Notes: generated by a model not told the origin, from the letters alone. A stretch of 64,000 nucleotides of DNA from Taibaiella chishuiensis (GCF_003014535.1 NZ_PYGD01000001.1:496001-560000); one strand, 5' to 3'. Counted from the first letter of the stretch, positions 9,301-18,118 are shown. Program-made: numbers and translations.

Positions 9301-9971
9301 GAATCGTTGGAGGCAATGATCGGTACATTATACTTTTTGGCAAACTTGAGCAATACCTCGTTTACTTTGATCTGTTCGGGGATCTCGTGGCGCTGCAGCT
9401 CTACATAATAATCGTCGCCAAACAGGTCGAGCCACCATTTAAATTCTTTTTCGGCTTCCTCCTCCGATTTGCGCAGGATGGCCTGGGGTACCGAAGCGCC
9501 GATACAACAGGTAGTGGCGATCAGCCCTTCGTGGTATTGCAGCACCAGCTCTTTGTCGATACGGGGATATTTACCGTACAGGCCTTCCATAAATCCCAGG
9601 GAACAGAGTTTTACCAGGTTTTTATATCCCGTTTCATCTTTAGCCAGGAACAGCTGGTGGTACCGTTTGTCTTTACCTTCGTCGCGCGAGAACTGGCGTT
9701 TATGGCGGTTTTCTACCAGGTACACCTCGCAGCCTACAACGGGTTTTACTACAGGTTCTTTAATTTCCTTACCCTCCGGCGTAGTGCCTACCACCTTCGT
9801 ATTCTTCCAGGCCTGGGCCACAAATTCAAACGCGCCGAACATATTGCCGTGATCGGTAATGGCCACGGCGGGCATGTTATCTTTTTCCGCTTTTTTATAC
9901 AGCCGGGAAATGGAAGAGGCCCCGTCGAGGAGCGAAAACTGGGTATGATTATGTAAGTGGGAGAATTGCAT
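6342..9971 (-). CDS. dnaE: DNA polymerase III subunit alpha
   Basis: Catalytic subunit of the replicative polymerase, 1209 residues, full length for the DnaE class. It begins with a PHP domain (FSHLHNHTQFSLLDGASS, keeping the His pairs), followed by the C-family polymerase core with GPGRGSAAGS and the metal-binding MPDIDTDFDD in the palm. Fingers and helix-hairpin-helix segments follow (PGPIQYIPNFIKRKHG; GLGAIKGVGEAAVEDIL), and a C-terminal OB-fold (LRIAGYVSDPRHALTKKGDKFG). Monocistronic, with its own terminator and about 180 bp of upstream spacer. Confidence 0.98.
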   Translation of the reverse strand: MQFSHLHNHTQFSLLDGASSISRLYKKAEKDNMPAVAITDHGNMFGAFEFVAQAWKNTKVVGTTPEGKEIKEPVVKPVVGCEVYLVENRHKRQFSRDEGKDKRYHQLFLAKDETGYKNLVKLCSLGFMEGLYGKYPRIDKELVLQYHEGLIATTCCIGASVPQAILRKSEEEAEKEFKWWLDLFGDDYYVELQRHEIPEQIKVNEVLLKFAKKYNVPIIASNDSHYVEQEDANAHDILLCINTGEKQSTPTNKEFADDDENRPKNSRFAFYNDQFYFKKTEEMATLFHDIPQAIDNTQMIVDKIKPLKLEREILLPHFKVPAEFNDNQDAYLEHLTWTGARERYKEITPDIEERLNFELFTIRTMGFAGYFLIVSDFIQAGRDLGVFIGPGRGSAAGSAVAYCIGITNIDPIKYNLLFERFLNPDRKSMPDIDTDFDDVGRQKVIDYVVDKYGKTQVAHIVTYGTMAAKMSIKDVARVLDLPLPDANALAKLVPDKPGISLKRLLRAPIDSSTADEKSLKEKEGLQEEDLIGVRRLREILVEQGTVQGEVMREAEKLEGSVRNTGIHAAGIIIAPTNLSELLPVSAVKDVNLLITQFEGKVIEDAGVIKMDFLGLKTLTIIKDALDLIKRNYSIDIDIDYIPLDDEETYKLYQRGDTNATFQFESPGMQKHLRDLKPDKFADLIAMNALYRPGPIQYIPNFIKRKHGEEAITYDLPEMEEYLADTYGITVYQEQVMLLSQSLGGFSKGDADVLRKAMGKKQKSVLDKMKVQFIQGATAKGHPADKLEKVWTDWEAFAQYAFNKSHSTCYAFVAYQTAYLKAHYPSEFMAAVMNNANSIEKITFFMEECQRMNIKVLGPDINESLKGFSVNKEGVVRFGLGAIKGVGEAAVEDILAEREKNGVYKTIFDLITRVNQRTVNKKSLESLVLGGAFDCYPEIHRAQYFYAPATDPVTGLERITRFGSQYNAALNNTVNSLFGDAEMPEIKPPDMPKCEPWTLHDLLEKEKETIGIYLSGHPLDGFKFEMNNYNIIPIAELDSFKGRQLRIAGYVSDPRHALTKKGDKFGKMTVNDYSGSIELMFWKENYVHFGDYIQESQKLMLTGIYEENRFRPGQMEFKVQSVMLLGDVKTKLTKKLLLAFPLEKLDYDFVNFLQRNVQQNPGGCELNFQVFDEESDRSMQLRSNNGRLLVNDDLIEYLQTADIRYKVEVS

Positions 9972-10151
9972 CAGGATCTTATTTTACACGAGCCAATCAG
10001 CCGTCAGGCGTATACAAAGTAACGAAAAAAAGGAGGGCCGGCGGGCAACGATTTTTCCACAACAGGGTGTCTTCTGTTTTTACCGGGCCCAGCTCTTGCC
10101 TGGTAATCCAGTTTCTGATATATTGTGTTGCCTAGCTTAATTTAATACACC

Positions 10152-12233
10152 ATGAACCAACCTGTTAGCATATCGCCGGCCTTCCGCAAATCGGCCATAA
10201 AAGCGGTCCTTTCTATTGTGCTCTTTATTGCCTTCTACCTGCTGGTATTTGCCTGCACCATCGGCCTGATCCTGCTTTGCGGTTATTTTGCCGTAATGCT
10301 GGTTACCGAAAAGCTTTCGTTCATTACCCTGGTAGCGGCCGCAGGCCTGATCGGATTCAGCTTCCTGATCCTGGTATTCCAGGTCAAATTCCTTTTTAAA
10401 GAAAGTGTAACCGACCGTTCGGGTATGACCGAGATCAGCGCCGCCGAACAGCCCGAGCTCTTTGCCTGTATACAGGAGCTGGTAACTGCGGTCGGCACCC
10501 GGTTTCCCAAAAAGATCTATATCACGCAGGATGTAAATGCGTTCGTATTTTACGACTCCAGTATATGGAGTATGTTTTTCCCGGTAAAAAAGAACCTGGC
10601 TATCGGGCTTGGCCTGGTTAACACCGTAACGGTCACCGAGCTGAAAGCCATACTGGGTCATGAGTTCGGGCACTTTTCACAGCGCAGTATGAAGATCGGC
10701 AGTTATGTATACAATGTGAACAAAGTGATCTACAACATGCTGTTCGAAAACGACGGGTATGCCGATATGGTACGTGGCTGGTCGGGTATCCACAATCTCA
10801 TTACCCTGTTCGTAATGGGCGCCGTAAGATTTGTGCAGGCCATCCAATGGGTGCTGTCGCGCATCTACCGCCTGATCAATATCCATCACCTCAGCCTGTC
10901 GCGGGCTATGGAGTTTCATGCCGATGCAGTAGCCGCTTCGGTAACGGGCAGCCGCCCCCTGATCACCTCGCTGCTGCGCCTCAACCTGGCCGAACATGCC
11001 TATACCCAGGTACTCAACTTTTATGGTCCACGCCTGAAAGACCGCATACATTCAGCTAATATTTATCCTGAGCAATGGCAGGTGATGCTCTTTGAAGCGC
11101 AGGAGAGCCGTATACCGCTGGTTGCGGGCTTCCCGGAGGTAACCCCCGAAGAGATGGGGCGCTTTAACCGCTCCAAACTGGTGATCAAAAACCAATGGGC
11201 CTCGCACCCGGAAACAGAAGAGCGCATAAGCCACCTGCAACAACTGGACCTGCCGGAGCGGGACAATAACCAGGCACCCGCCTGGACGCTGTTCCGGGAT
11301 AAAGAGGCATTGCAGGAACTGCTGACCCGGCAACTATTCGCCCGTGCCGTGGCCGGGACCGGCGGTAGTGGCGGCGCTACCAGCCTCATGGACCTGCCCG
11401 CGTTTAGCGCGGCTTATGAAGAAGCGTACCGCGACAGTAATTTCCCTGCGCTGTACCATGGCTACTACGACCATCATAACCTGGCGCCATTTAACCTGGA
11501 AGCCGGCAGCAACCATAACCGCAGCACAGTGGTCTTCAACTCAGCACTGGGCGAACAGGCCGCCGCGGCCTATGCGCTGGAACAGGATCTGCAGGTATTG
11601 CGCCAGATCGCTACCGGGACAACTACGATAAAATATTTCGATTATGACGGTCGTAAGTATATGCAGGAAGAATGCAGCGCCCTGATCACAAAGCTGGAAG
11701 CAGACCTGGAGCTGGCAGCACAACAGTTGCACGAAACCGACCAGGCCGTGTACAGGATGCTGGCCGGCAAAGCCGCGGCAGAAGGCGGACTGGAAACGCT
11801 ACAGCAAAAATACCGGAACCTCTTTAACCTGGAAGCAGGCTTCGAAGCGCTGAAAACCGCCTATGCCCATATGCGCCGCGATACGCAGTTTATGTTCGAA
11901 ACCCTGGAGCCGCATCGCATCCGCCAACACTTGCAAGACCTGTACCAAACCGAGCTTTTGTTCCGTAAACAGGTACGGCTGATGTTGGACGGCCCCGAAC
12001 ACAAGGCTACCCTTACGCCCGAAGTACAAACCGACCTGGAAGCCTATATGGCCGGGCAACATGTTTACTTCGACGGCAGCAATTACGATGATGCCGGTAC
12101 AAAGATCCTCTTCACTGCCATCAATCAATATGAATACCTGGTAGGCAACAGCTATTTCCGTAACAAGAAAGACCTGCTGGAATTCCAGGCACAACTGATC
12201 GCACAACCTGCCGGCCTTACTGGTGCGGCATAA
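10152..12233 (+). CDS. M48-family zinc metallopeptidase with long C-terminal region
   Basis: A 693-residue membrane peptidase. Two hydrophobic helices lie in the first 80 residues, followed by the M48 catalytic core: HEFGH at 170-174 (zinc His ligands and catalytic Glu) and MEFHADAVAA near 253-262, which supplies the third ligand. A further hydrophobic stretch lies between them (about residues 215-240). After the core, roughly 400 residues of helical, charged sequence have no recognised domain; they include an extended region of Gln, Glu and Leu (residues 470-600). Typical HtpX proteins have about 290 residues, so this is an unusual long variant. Monocistronic. Confidence 0.85.
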   Translation: MNQPVSISPAFRKSAIKAVLSIVLFIAFYLLVFACTIGLILLCGYFAVMLVTEKLSFITLVAAAGLIGFSFLILVFQVKFLFKESVTDRSGMTEISAAEQPELFACIQELVTAVGTRFPKKIYITQDVNAFVFYDSSIWSMFFPVKKNLAIGLGLVNTVTVTELKAILGHEFGHFSQRSMKIGSYVYNVNKVIYNMLFENDGYADMVRGWSGIHNLITLFVMGAVRFVQAIQWVLSRIYRLINIHHLSLSRAMEFHADAVAASVTGSRPLITSLLRLNLAEHAYTQVLNFYGPRLKDRIHSANIYPEQWQVMLFEAQESRIPLVAGFPEVTPEEMGRFNRSKLVIKNQWASHPETEERISHLQQLDLPERDNNQAPAWTLFRDKEALQELLTRQLFARAVAGTGGSGGATSLMDLPAFSAAYEEAYRDSNFPALYHGYYDHHNLAPFNLEAGSNHNRSTVVFNSALGEQAAAAYALEQDLQVLRQIATGTTTIKYFDYDGRKYMQEECSALITKLEADLELAAQQLHETDQAVYRMLAGKAAAEGGLETLQQKYRNLFNLEAGFEALKTAYAHMRRDTQFMFETLEPHRIRQHLQDLYQTELLFRKQVRLMLDGPEHKATLTPEVQTDLEAYMAGQHVYFDGSNYDDAGTKILFTAINQYEYLVGNSYFRNKKDLLEFQAQLIAQPAGLTGAA

Positions 12234-12525
12234 CCCGGATATGGCGGAATTCCTGGGGGGCGTTAAGAATCGAGCCTGCTGCTATGTTCCCCTGTTATTT
12301 ATTCAAGGAAAATAAACAGGGAACACTTAAGCCATCCGGTATAGATAACTATACTACAATACAAGGTCCTGGCGGGTGAATGTGATCCCGTGAAATTCAT
12401 TTTTTCCCGCAACGAGAAAATAAACCAGGACCAGATTAAAAAGGGAATACAAGGCACCTTTGATCTGCCCTCCGGCTTTTCTGTGCTTGATCCCATAAAC
12501 CGGTCAAACGCTTTGCTACAGCATA
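12234..12525. other. Gene-free spacer between M48 gene and rho terminator
   Basis: Nearly 300 bp without a credible gene. Short open frames on both strands are low-quality and overlap the terminator. No -7 box, repeat or RNA gene was recognised. Confidence 0.5.
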
Positions 12526-12561
12526 AAAGCGGCCCGCCAGGATATCCAGGCGGGCCGCTTT
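12526..12561 (-). terminator. Intrinsic terminator after rho
   Basis: AAAGCGGCCCGCC, a 10-nt loop, then the exact complement, with A/T runs on both sides. It lies 23 bp downstream of the rho stop and could also stop leftover transcripts from the M48 gene. Confidence 0.85.
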
Positions 12562-12583
12562 CTATTTTCAACTGCAATTTCAT

Positions 12584-14332
12584 TTATTTATTCATCGTAG
12601 CCAGGAACTCTTCATTGTTCTTGGTACCTCTCATCTGGTTCATCAGGAAGTTCATGGCTTCGTCGGTGTTCATGCCGCCGATATGGTTACGCAGCACCCA
12701 CATTTTACCCACCACTTCTTTATCCAGCAACAGGTCGTCCCTGCGGGTAGAGGAGGAGGTAATGTCTATAGCCGGGAAGATGCGCCTGTTGGCCAGTTTG
12801 CGGTCCAGCTGCAATTCCATGTTACCGGTTCCTTTAAACTCTTCGAAGATCACCTCATCCATACGGGAGCCGGTATCGATCAGCGCAGTAGCCAGGATGG
12901 TGAGCGAGCCGCCGTTTTCGATCTTACGGGCGGCGCCGAAAAATTGTTTGGGTTTCTGCATGGCATTGGCTTCCACACCACCACTCAATACCTTGCCGCT
13001 TGCAGGGGCTACGGTATTGTGCGCACGGGCCAGGCGGGTAATGGAGTCGAGCAGGATCACCACATCGTGGCCAACCTCTACCAGGCGTTTGGCTTTTTGC
13101 AGGGCGATCTGCGATACTTTTACGTGTTTGTCTGCAGGCTCGTCGAATGTAGAAGCGATCACTTCCGCATTTACGCTGCGTTGCATATCGGTAACCTCTT
13201 CCGGGCGCTCGTCGATCAGCACGATCATCAGGTAACATTCCGGGTGATTGGCTGCGATAGCGTTGGCCACTTCTTTCAGCAACATGGTCTTACCTGTTTT
13301 AGGCTGGGCCACGATCAGGCCACGCTGTCCTTTACCGATCGGTGTGAACAGGTCCATGATACGGGTGCTGTAGTTATTGGCAGTAGAGCTGAGGTTCAGT
13401 CTTTCGTTGGGGAAAAGCGGCGTCAGGTAGTCGAAAGGCACGCGGTCGCGTATCTCTTCGGGCAGGCGTCCGTTAATATTTTCTACTTTAAGTAAGGCAA
13501 AGTATTTTTCTCCTTCTTTGGGCGGGCGCACATTACCGGTTACGGTATCGCCGGTTTTTAACCCGAAAAGTTTGATCTGCGATGGCGATACATAGATATC
13601 ATCCGGCGAGCTCAGGTAATTATAGTCGCTGCTGCGCAGGAATCCGTAGCCGTCGGGCATCATTTCCAGTACGCCTTCGCCCGGTATAATACCGTCGAAT
13701 TCGATATTGAAATTAGATTCGTTGTGTTGCTGGCGGTTAGGAGGGCGTTGTTGTTGCCTGTTGGCATTTAATTCCCGCTGGTTGATCGGAGCTTTTCTTT
13801 CCGGTTGCTGTGCCGGTTCTGCTTCGGGTTGTTTCTGCTGCGGGGCTTCTTCTTCGGGCGTTGGCGCCGTTTCGGTAATTACTGCTGGAGGGGTTATCGC
13901 TACCGGTTCTTCATCTTCGGGAGTATCAAAATCGGGAACATTGTCTTCTGCTTTTTTAGCCATATGGCTGTTTGCCTTTGCGACTCTTTCTTCACGTGTG
14001 GTTGTCGTCGGTTTTCTTTCGCGTTTGGCTCTTACCGGCTTTTCTTCTTTTACAGCGGCGGCTTCTGTTGCGGGCGCTGCTTCCGGTGCGGGTGGAACAA
14101 TTTCTTTTTCTTTTGCAACCGGCTCTTCCTGTTCCTTTGGTTTTCTGCCTCTTTTCTTCTTCGGTTCTTCCTGGGGTGCTTCACCTGAAGCATTTACGGC
14201 CTGTTTGTCTAGTATCCGGTAAACCAGATCCTGTTTACCAATTTTCTTTGCATCAGCTATGCCAAGAGAATCGGCAATATCCAATAGTTCAGGAACGATC
14301 ATATCGTTCAGTTGCGCAATGTCGTAAGCCAT
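12584..14332 (-). CDS. rho: Transcription termination factor Rho
   Basis: Hexameric RNA helicase that ends transcription, 582 residues, versus about 420 in E. coli. The order is: Rho N-terminal helical domain ([27 protein letters not shown]), an insert of about 150 residues rich in Glu, Pro, Lys and Gln with an AT-hook-like KKRGRKPKE, then the cold-shock-like RNA-binding domain ([16 protein letters not shown]). The ATPase follows, with Walker [10 protein letters not shown] and Walker [17 protein letters not shown], and the Q- and R-loops. The long charged insert is usual in Bacteroidota and may promote phase separation or RNA binding. A 5' leader of unknown length precedes it. Confidence 0.98.
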   Translation of the reverse strand: MAYDIAQLNDMIVPELLDIADSLGIADAKKIGKQDLVYRILDKQAVNASGEAPQEEPKKKRGRKPKEQEEPVAKEKEIVPPAPEAAPATEAAAVKEEKPVRAKRERKPTTTTREERVAKANSHMAKKAEDNVPDFDTPEDEEPVAITPPAVITETAPTPEEEAPQQKQPEAEPAQQPERKAPINQRELNANRQQQRPPNRQQHNESNFNIEFDGIIPGEGVLEMMPDGYGFLRSSDYNYLSSPDDIYVSPSQIKLFGLKTGDTVTGNVRPPKEGEKYFALLKVENINGRLPEEIRDRVPFDYLTPLFPNERLNLSSTANNYSTRIMDLFTPIGKGQRGLIVAQPKTGKTMLLKEVANAIAANHPECYLMIVLIDERPEEVTDMQRSVNAEVIASTFDEPADKHVKVSQIALQKAKRLVEVGHDVVILLDSITRLARAHNTVAPASGKVLSGGVEANAMQKPKQFFGAARKIENGGSLTILATALIDTGSRMDEVIFEEFKGTGNMELQLDRKLANRRIFPAIDITSSSTRRDDLLLDKEVVGKMWVLRNHIGGMNTDEAMNFLMNQMRGTKNNEEFLATMNK

Positions 14333-14659
14333 TAATTGGGGGAATTTACTGTAATGATGAGGGCCGTATCATCCTCGATTTGAAATATGGTTATTAAAAA
14401 ATAAAAATATTCGAAATAAACGTGCCTATACCTATTCTTTTTGAGGGGAAACAGTATGCGGAGTTGTAGCTATCCAGCTAAAGGTGGGGAATTAGCGGCT
14501 TTGCCATGCAAGTTTACGACAGTTTTCTGACAATTAAAAAATTTTTTGAAAAAATAAGGACAAGTCCGAAAAATATTCCTATAGATATTTACTCCCCGCT
14601 TTCACCACATCTCTAACCTTTGTTCCCTAATTTTGCCGCTCATTCAAAGCAATGTAAAA
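14333..14659. other. Divergent promoter spacer, rho / DsbA-like gene
   Basis: A 327-bp AT-rich spacer between divergent genes. It contains one exact TAnnTTTG box facing right (14628). On the rho side no exact -7 box was found, so rho may have a long leader, as is common for autoregulated rho genes. No open reading frame of interest. Confidence 0.5.
14628..14635 (+). promoter_or_regulatory. -7 box TAATTTTG for the DsbA-like gene
   Basis: Exact TAnnTTTG match 25 bp before the ATG at 14660. A second near-match (AACCTTTG) lies just upstream. Confidence 0.5.
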
Positions 14660-15313
14660 ATGACGCTTATCTATTGTTACGATGCCTGGTGTGGCTGGTG
14701 TTACGGGTTTAGCCCGGTGATGCGCGAGATCGAAGCCACATTCGCCGGCCGGCTCCAGGTAGAGGTTCTGAGCGGCGGTATGATACTGCCCGAAACACCA
14801 CAGCCCATAGGCGCTACCGCAGGTTATATCCAGAAGGCATATAAAACGGTAGAAGAATATACCGGTATAAAATTCGGCGAAGACTATCTCTGGCATATCT
14901 TCAACCCCGAACAAAGCGATTGGTTTCCCGACTCCCGTAAGGCTGCCATTGCCCTCTCTATCATTAAGACCTATAACCCCGACAAGGCGCTGGCCTTTGC
15001 CTCCGACCTGCAACATGCCCTGCATGCCGAAGGCCGCGATCTTACCGACGACGAAGCGTATCGCCACCTGCTGCCTATATATGGCGTAGATGCAGAAACG
15101 TTTTACCACGACCTGCACAGCGAAGCCTTTGCCGAAAAGGCGAATTATGACTTCGCCCTGGTAAAACAGCTCCAGGTTAACAGCTTTCCTACCTTGCTGC
15201 TGCAGGCTTCGCCCAGCAAGTTTTACCTGGTAGCCAAAGGTTATACGCCTTACGAAACCGTAAAAGAGCGCCTGGACAATATTCTCCGGGAACTGGACAG
15301 CGAAGCGCAATAG
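14660..15313 (+). CDS. DsbA-family thioredoxin-fold oxidoreductase (cytoplasmic)
   Basis: A 217-residue DsbA/FrnE-type protein started at ATG 14660 (MTLIYCYDAWCGWCYGFSPV). The CGWC active site (C11, C14) is almost at the N-terminus, so there is no signal peptide and it should be cytoplasmic. A helical insertion follows (residues about 60-165), then the cis-proline motif VNSFPTLLLQ. Related proteins act as polyketide-isomerase-like or thiol-disulfide oxidoreductases; the substrate is unknown. Monocistronic. Confidence 0.85.
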   Translation: MTLIYCYDAWCGWCYGFSPVMREIEATFAGRLQVEVLSGGMILPETPQPIGATAGYIQKAYKTVEEYTGIKFGEDYLWHIFNPEQSDWFPDSRKAAIALSIIKTYNPDKALAFASDLQHALHAEGRDLTDDEAYRHLLPIYGVDAETFYHDLHSEAFAEKANYDFALVKQLQVNSFPTLLLQASPSKFYLVAKGYTPYETVKERLDNILRELDSEAQ

Positions 15314-15455
15314 GCACGGCCGGCGTACGAACCTGCAACAGGTTTCATGATCTGTTGCTCAGGATGACGTCAGTTAGCTGGCCATACCAGGCGTACAGCT
15401 TATCATTGATACTTCAAACACGCAAGGGATACGGGCGCCCGGAGGGGTTGCATGC

Positions 15456-15486
15456 AAGAGGGGCCGCAACAGATGCGGCCCCTCTT
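15456..15486 (-). terminator. Intrinsic terminator after the pseudouridine synthase gene
   Basis: A 13-bp perfect stem (AAGAGGGGCCGCA and complement) with a 5-nt loop, 31 bp downstream of the pseudouridine synthase stop on the minus strand. Confidence 0.8.
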
Positions 15487-15517
15487 TATATTTTATACAA
15501 ATCACTCCTGGCTTCGT

Positions 15518-16240
15518 TTACTGCGGCGCCGCCCATTTGTTCAGCTGCTTGATCGTTACGGCCATGTCTTTGGGCAGGGGTGCTTCGATCTCTATCCTTT
15601 CGCCGGCGGCACTCTTCATTACCAGCTTCGTAGCATGCAGGGCCAGCCTGCTGATCAGCGGCCTTTCGGCTTCTTCATTTTCCGACAGCTTGAATTTCTT
15701 TTTAATGGTAGAAAGCAACAACGAGCTCCCGTTGCCATAGAACGGATCGCCCACAATAGGATGGCCTAGGTGTTGCAGGTGCACCCTTATCTGGTGGGTA
15801 CGTCCCGTATGGATGCGCAGCTTCAGCAAGGAGAATCCGTTCCATTTGTCCAGCACTTCATAATCGGTATGGGCAAAGCGGCCTTTCTTCTGGATGCTCA
15901 TGCGGCCTTTATGATTCGGGTGTTCAGCTATCGGCGCTACAATGCTGCCCGATTGCTTTATGGGCCTGCCATGCACAATGGCGAGATAATATTTTTCTAC
16001 ATCACGCCCTTCGAACAGTCCGGATATATACTTATGGCTCTCTTCGTTGCGGGCAAAACAGATCACACCACTGGTATCTTTATCGAGGCGGTGTACGACA
16101 AATAATTTGTCGAAGTGTTTGGCCGCTTCATGATAAAGGCAGGGTATGGTATCGTTGTACCGGTCTGGTATACTCAGCAGGCCCGAGGGCTTGTTGTAGG
16201 CTACCAGGTCGTCATTTTTAAATATAACTTCTAATTTCAT
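15518..16240 (-). CDS. RluA-family RNA pseudouridine synthase
   Basis: Isomerises specific uridines in rRNA or tRNA to pseudouridine. From ATG 16240 (MKLEVIFKNDDLVAYNKPSG) the protein has 240 residues, with the catalytic signature HRLDKDTSGV (H50-R-L-D53, Asp nucleophile) and the RTHQIRVHLQHLGHPIVGD block. It lacks an S4 domain, as in TruC/RluC-like short forms. The start overlaps the ybeY stop as ATGA, so it is translationally coupled to ybeY; a longer in-frame start at 16267 would lie inside ybeY. The exact RNA target cannot be read from the sequence. Confidence 0.92.
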   Translation of the reverse strand: MKLEVIFKNDDLVAYNKPSGLLSIPDRYNDTIPCLYHEAAKHFDKLFVVHRLDKDTSGVICFARNEESHKYISGLFEGRDVEKYYLAIVHGRPIKQSGSIVAPIAEHPNHKGRMSIQKKGRFAHTDYEVLDKWNGFSLLKLRIHTGRTHQIRVHLQHLGHPIVGDPFYGNGSSLLLSTIKKKFKLSENEEAERPLISRLALHATKLVMKSAAGERIEIEAPLPKDMAVTIKQLNKWAAPQ

Positions 16241-16668
16241 TGTTCTGTAAAATAGGCTTCGAGGCACTGCTGCTCCATATCGCGCATCAGCGCCTTGTCT
16301 TTGGCCGACTTGTCTTTAAAGCCGCAGAGGTGCAGTACCCCATGAAAGATAACCCGGTGCAGTTCTGTATTGTAGCTTACTTTAAACTTACCGGCGTTTT
16401 CGGCTACACGTTCTACGCTGATATAAATTTCGGAAACCAGCTCATCATCCGCAGCCGACAGGTCGAAGGTAATAATATCGGTAAGCGTATCGTGGTTCAG
16501 GAACTGCCGGTTCTTTTCCAGCAGGTATGCGTCGTCGCAAAAAATATAATTCAGATCGATTGTCTTAACGTCGAGATGCCGCGCTACAAGCGCTTTCAGA
16601 AAAGCGGAGAGCTTCCGTTTATCCTTTAACCCCGACTTTACGCTTTCTTCAAAATAATGGATCGCCAT
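16237..16668 (-). CDS. ybeY: rRNA maturation endoribonuclease YbeY
   Basis: YbeY is a metal-dependent endonuclease acting in 16S rRNA 3' end processing and ribosome quality control. The 143-residue protein shows TDIITFDLS and the metal motif HGVLHLCGFKDK (H109, H113). In the E. coli type the third ligand is His ten residues after the first (HGCLHLxGYDH); here that position is Asp119. The rest of the fold is intact, so an Asp ligand is plausible. Operon with the pseudouridine synthase downstream (ATGA overlap) and about 22 bp from the small membrane protein gene upstream. Confidence 0.93.
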   Translation of the reverse strand: MAIHYFEESVKSGLKDKRKLSAFLKALVARHLDVKTIDLNYIFCDDAYLLEKNRQFLNHDTLTDIITFDLSAADDELVSEIYISVERVAENAGKFKVSYNTELHRVIFHGVLHLCGFKDKSAKDKALMRDMEQQCLEAYFTEQ

Positions 16669-16690
16669 GTATACCAGGTGTTATGGATCT

Positions 16691-16930
16691 TTAAAAACCT
16701 TGACCTTTCATTTGCTTAAAGCCGCGGTAGATCCTGAAGATACCGTAAGCAGCCATTAATGCAGCGATGATATAGGAAAGCGCATCGCCGATATTGATCT
16801 GCTTGGCCTTTTGCATATAGATCACGGCAACAGAAATGATGATATAAATAACGCCCATAGACATACCCATAATACCACGGATATGATCGAATGACTTGCG
16901 CTGCCTGTTGTTATCTGGTCGGTAACTCAT
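16691..16930 (-). CDS. Small two-helix membrane protein
   Basis: A 79-residue protein with a basic, polar N-terminus (MSYRPDNNRQRKSFDHIRG), then two hydrophobic helices (about 21-40 and 48-66) joined by KAKQINIGDAL, and a short basic tail. No family was recognised by name; similar small proteins are widespread in Bacteroidota. It is followed by ybeY on the same strand, 22 bp away, so it likely heads the ybeY-pseudouridine synthase operon. Confidence 0.65.
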   Translation of the reverse strand: MSYRPDNNRQRKSFDHIRGIMGMSMGVIYIIISVAVIYMQKAKQINIGDALSYIIAALMAAYGIFRIYRGFKQMKGQGF

Positions 16931-16985
16931 AGCTGAACTGAATTTTTAGGAACTGTAAAAGTACCTGCAAAGATTTAGTAAAAAA

Positions 16986-17010
16986 AATCCCGCTTTTTGC
17001 AAGCGGGATT
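16986..17010 (-). terminator. Intrinsic terminator after tsf
   Basis: AATCCCGCTT, 5-nt loop, AAGCGGGATT, followed on the minus strand by a run of T residues, 23 bp after the tsf stop. Confidence 0.88.
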
Positions 17011-17032
17011 CGGGAAGTATATCGGGAATAGC

Positions 17033-17869
17033 TTAGCCGATTGCAGCACGACGGAAAGTAGTAACCGTCAGACCGCCTTCGATGCCATTCAGGTAATCGG
17101 CAACAGAAACACCGTTGTCTTTTACGAAAGGCTGAGCCAGCAGGGTATTGTCTTTAAAGAATTTGTTCAGTTTACCGGCGGCAATTTTTTCAGCCATATC
17201 AGCTGGTTTACCTTCAGCAACGATCTGCTCGATAGCAATTGCTTTTTCGCGCTCGATCACTTCAGGAGCGATGCTGTCTGCATCAACACCCAGCGGGTTC
17301 ATAGCAGCGATCTGCATGGCCACGTCGCGACCGGCAGCAACGATCTTCTCGCTCTCGGCTTTGTTCAGACCAACCAGTACACCGATACGGTAGTTACCGT
17401 GGATATAAGGAACAACGGCATCAGCATTTACCTGCTCGTAACGTACGATATCGATTTTTTCACCGATTTTGGCAACCATTTCCAGCAGTTTGTCGTTGAT
17501 GGTAGCACCACTCAGCGGCAGGGCTTTCAGGGCCTCGATGTCGTTAGGCATATTGTGCAGGGCAGCTTCGGCGATATCGTTAGCGAAATCTACGAACTCC
17601 TGGTTTTTAGATACGAAATCTGTTTCAGCAGAGATCTGAACAATGATACCGTATTTAGCGTCAGGTGTTGCTTTAGCAACAGCTACACCTTCTTTTGCAT
17701 CACGGTCGCTACGGTTAGCAGCAACTTTCTGACCTTTAAGACGCAGGTAGTCGATCGCTTTTTCAAAATCACCATCGCTTTCAGCCAAAGCCTTACGGCA
17801 ATCCATCATACCAGCGCCTGTAATTTGGCGCAATTTGTTTACATCTGCAGCAGAGATAGTAACGCTCAT
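17033..17869 (-). CDS. tsf: Translation elongation factor Ts
   Basis: Guanine-nucleotide exchange factor for EF-Tu, 278 residues. The N-terminal UBA-like module reads ITAADVNKLRQ-like (here ISAADVNKLRQITGAGMMDCRKAL), followed by the conserved EF-Tu contact TDFVSKNQEF and the C-terminal dimerisation region. It is followed by a strong terminator and preceded by its own -7 box; rpsB, its usual partner, is not adjacent. Confidence 0.97.
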   Translation of the reverse strand: MSVTISAADVNKLRQITGAGMMDCRKALAESDGDFEKAIDYLRLKGQKVAANRSDRDAKEGVAVAKATPDAKYGIIVQISAETDFVSKNQEFVDFANDIAEAALHNMPNDIEALKALPLSGATINDKLLEMVAKIGEKIDIVRYEQVNADAVVPYIHGNYRIGVLVGLNKAESEKIVAAGRDVAMQIAAMNPLGVDADSIAPEVIEREKAIAIEQIVAEGKPADMAEKIAAGKLNKFFKDNTLLAQPFVKDNGVSVADYLNGIEGGLTVTTFRRAAIG

Positions 17870-17943
17870 TTTTATCTATTTTATGGAGTTATTTAAATAT
17901 TTTTCGCCGTATAACTATCCGGATTCGGATTAGAAAACGAGCG

Positions 17944-17951
17944 CAAAGGTA
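17944..17951 (-). promoter_or_regulatory. -7 box TACCTTTG for tsf
   Basis: Minus strand TACCTTTG, 75 bp before the tsf start, giving a leader of about 65-70 nt. It indicates independent transcription of tsf. Confidence 0.5.
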
Positions 17952-18072
17952 AGCTTTTTATAAGAAAAAGCCTAATACTGCAATCAATAGCTTTTATTAA
18001 TAATATAATTTTAATGTGCCCGGGCCGGCGCGACTTTTCGCGGTTACTGGCCCCTTCCCGGTTTATGCAAAA

Positions 18073-18094
18073 ACCCCTCCTGTACAGGAAGGGT
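18073..18094 (-). terminator. Intrinsic terminator after the HmuY-like gene
   Basis: On the minus strand ACCCTTCCTG, a 2-nt centre, then CAGGAGGGGT (one G-T pair; the inner pairs open to form the loop), followed by TTTTG, 24 bp beyond the stop. Confidence 0.75.
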
Positions 18095-18118
18095 CTTGCG
18101 GATTTTACCGTTTATGGT

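Noticed and set aside
8595-9956. Rightward open frame of 453 codons opposite dnaE
   Set aside because: A shadow of dnaE on the other strand; the dnaE protein has all family motifs.
13707-14222. Low-complexity Ser/Ala/Gly-rich frame opposite rho
   Set aside because: Antisense to the charged N-terminal insert of Rho; the repeats explain the open frame.
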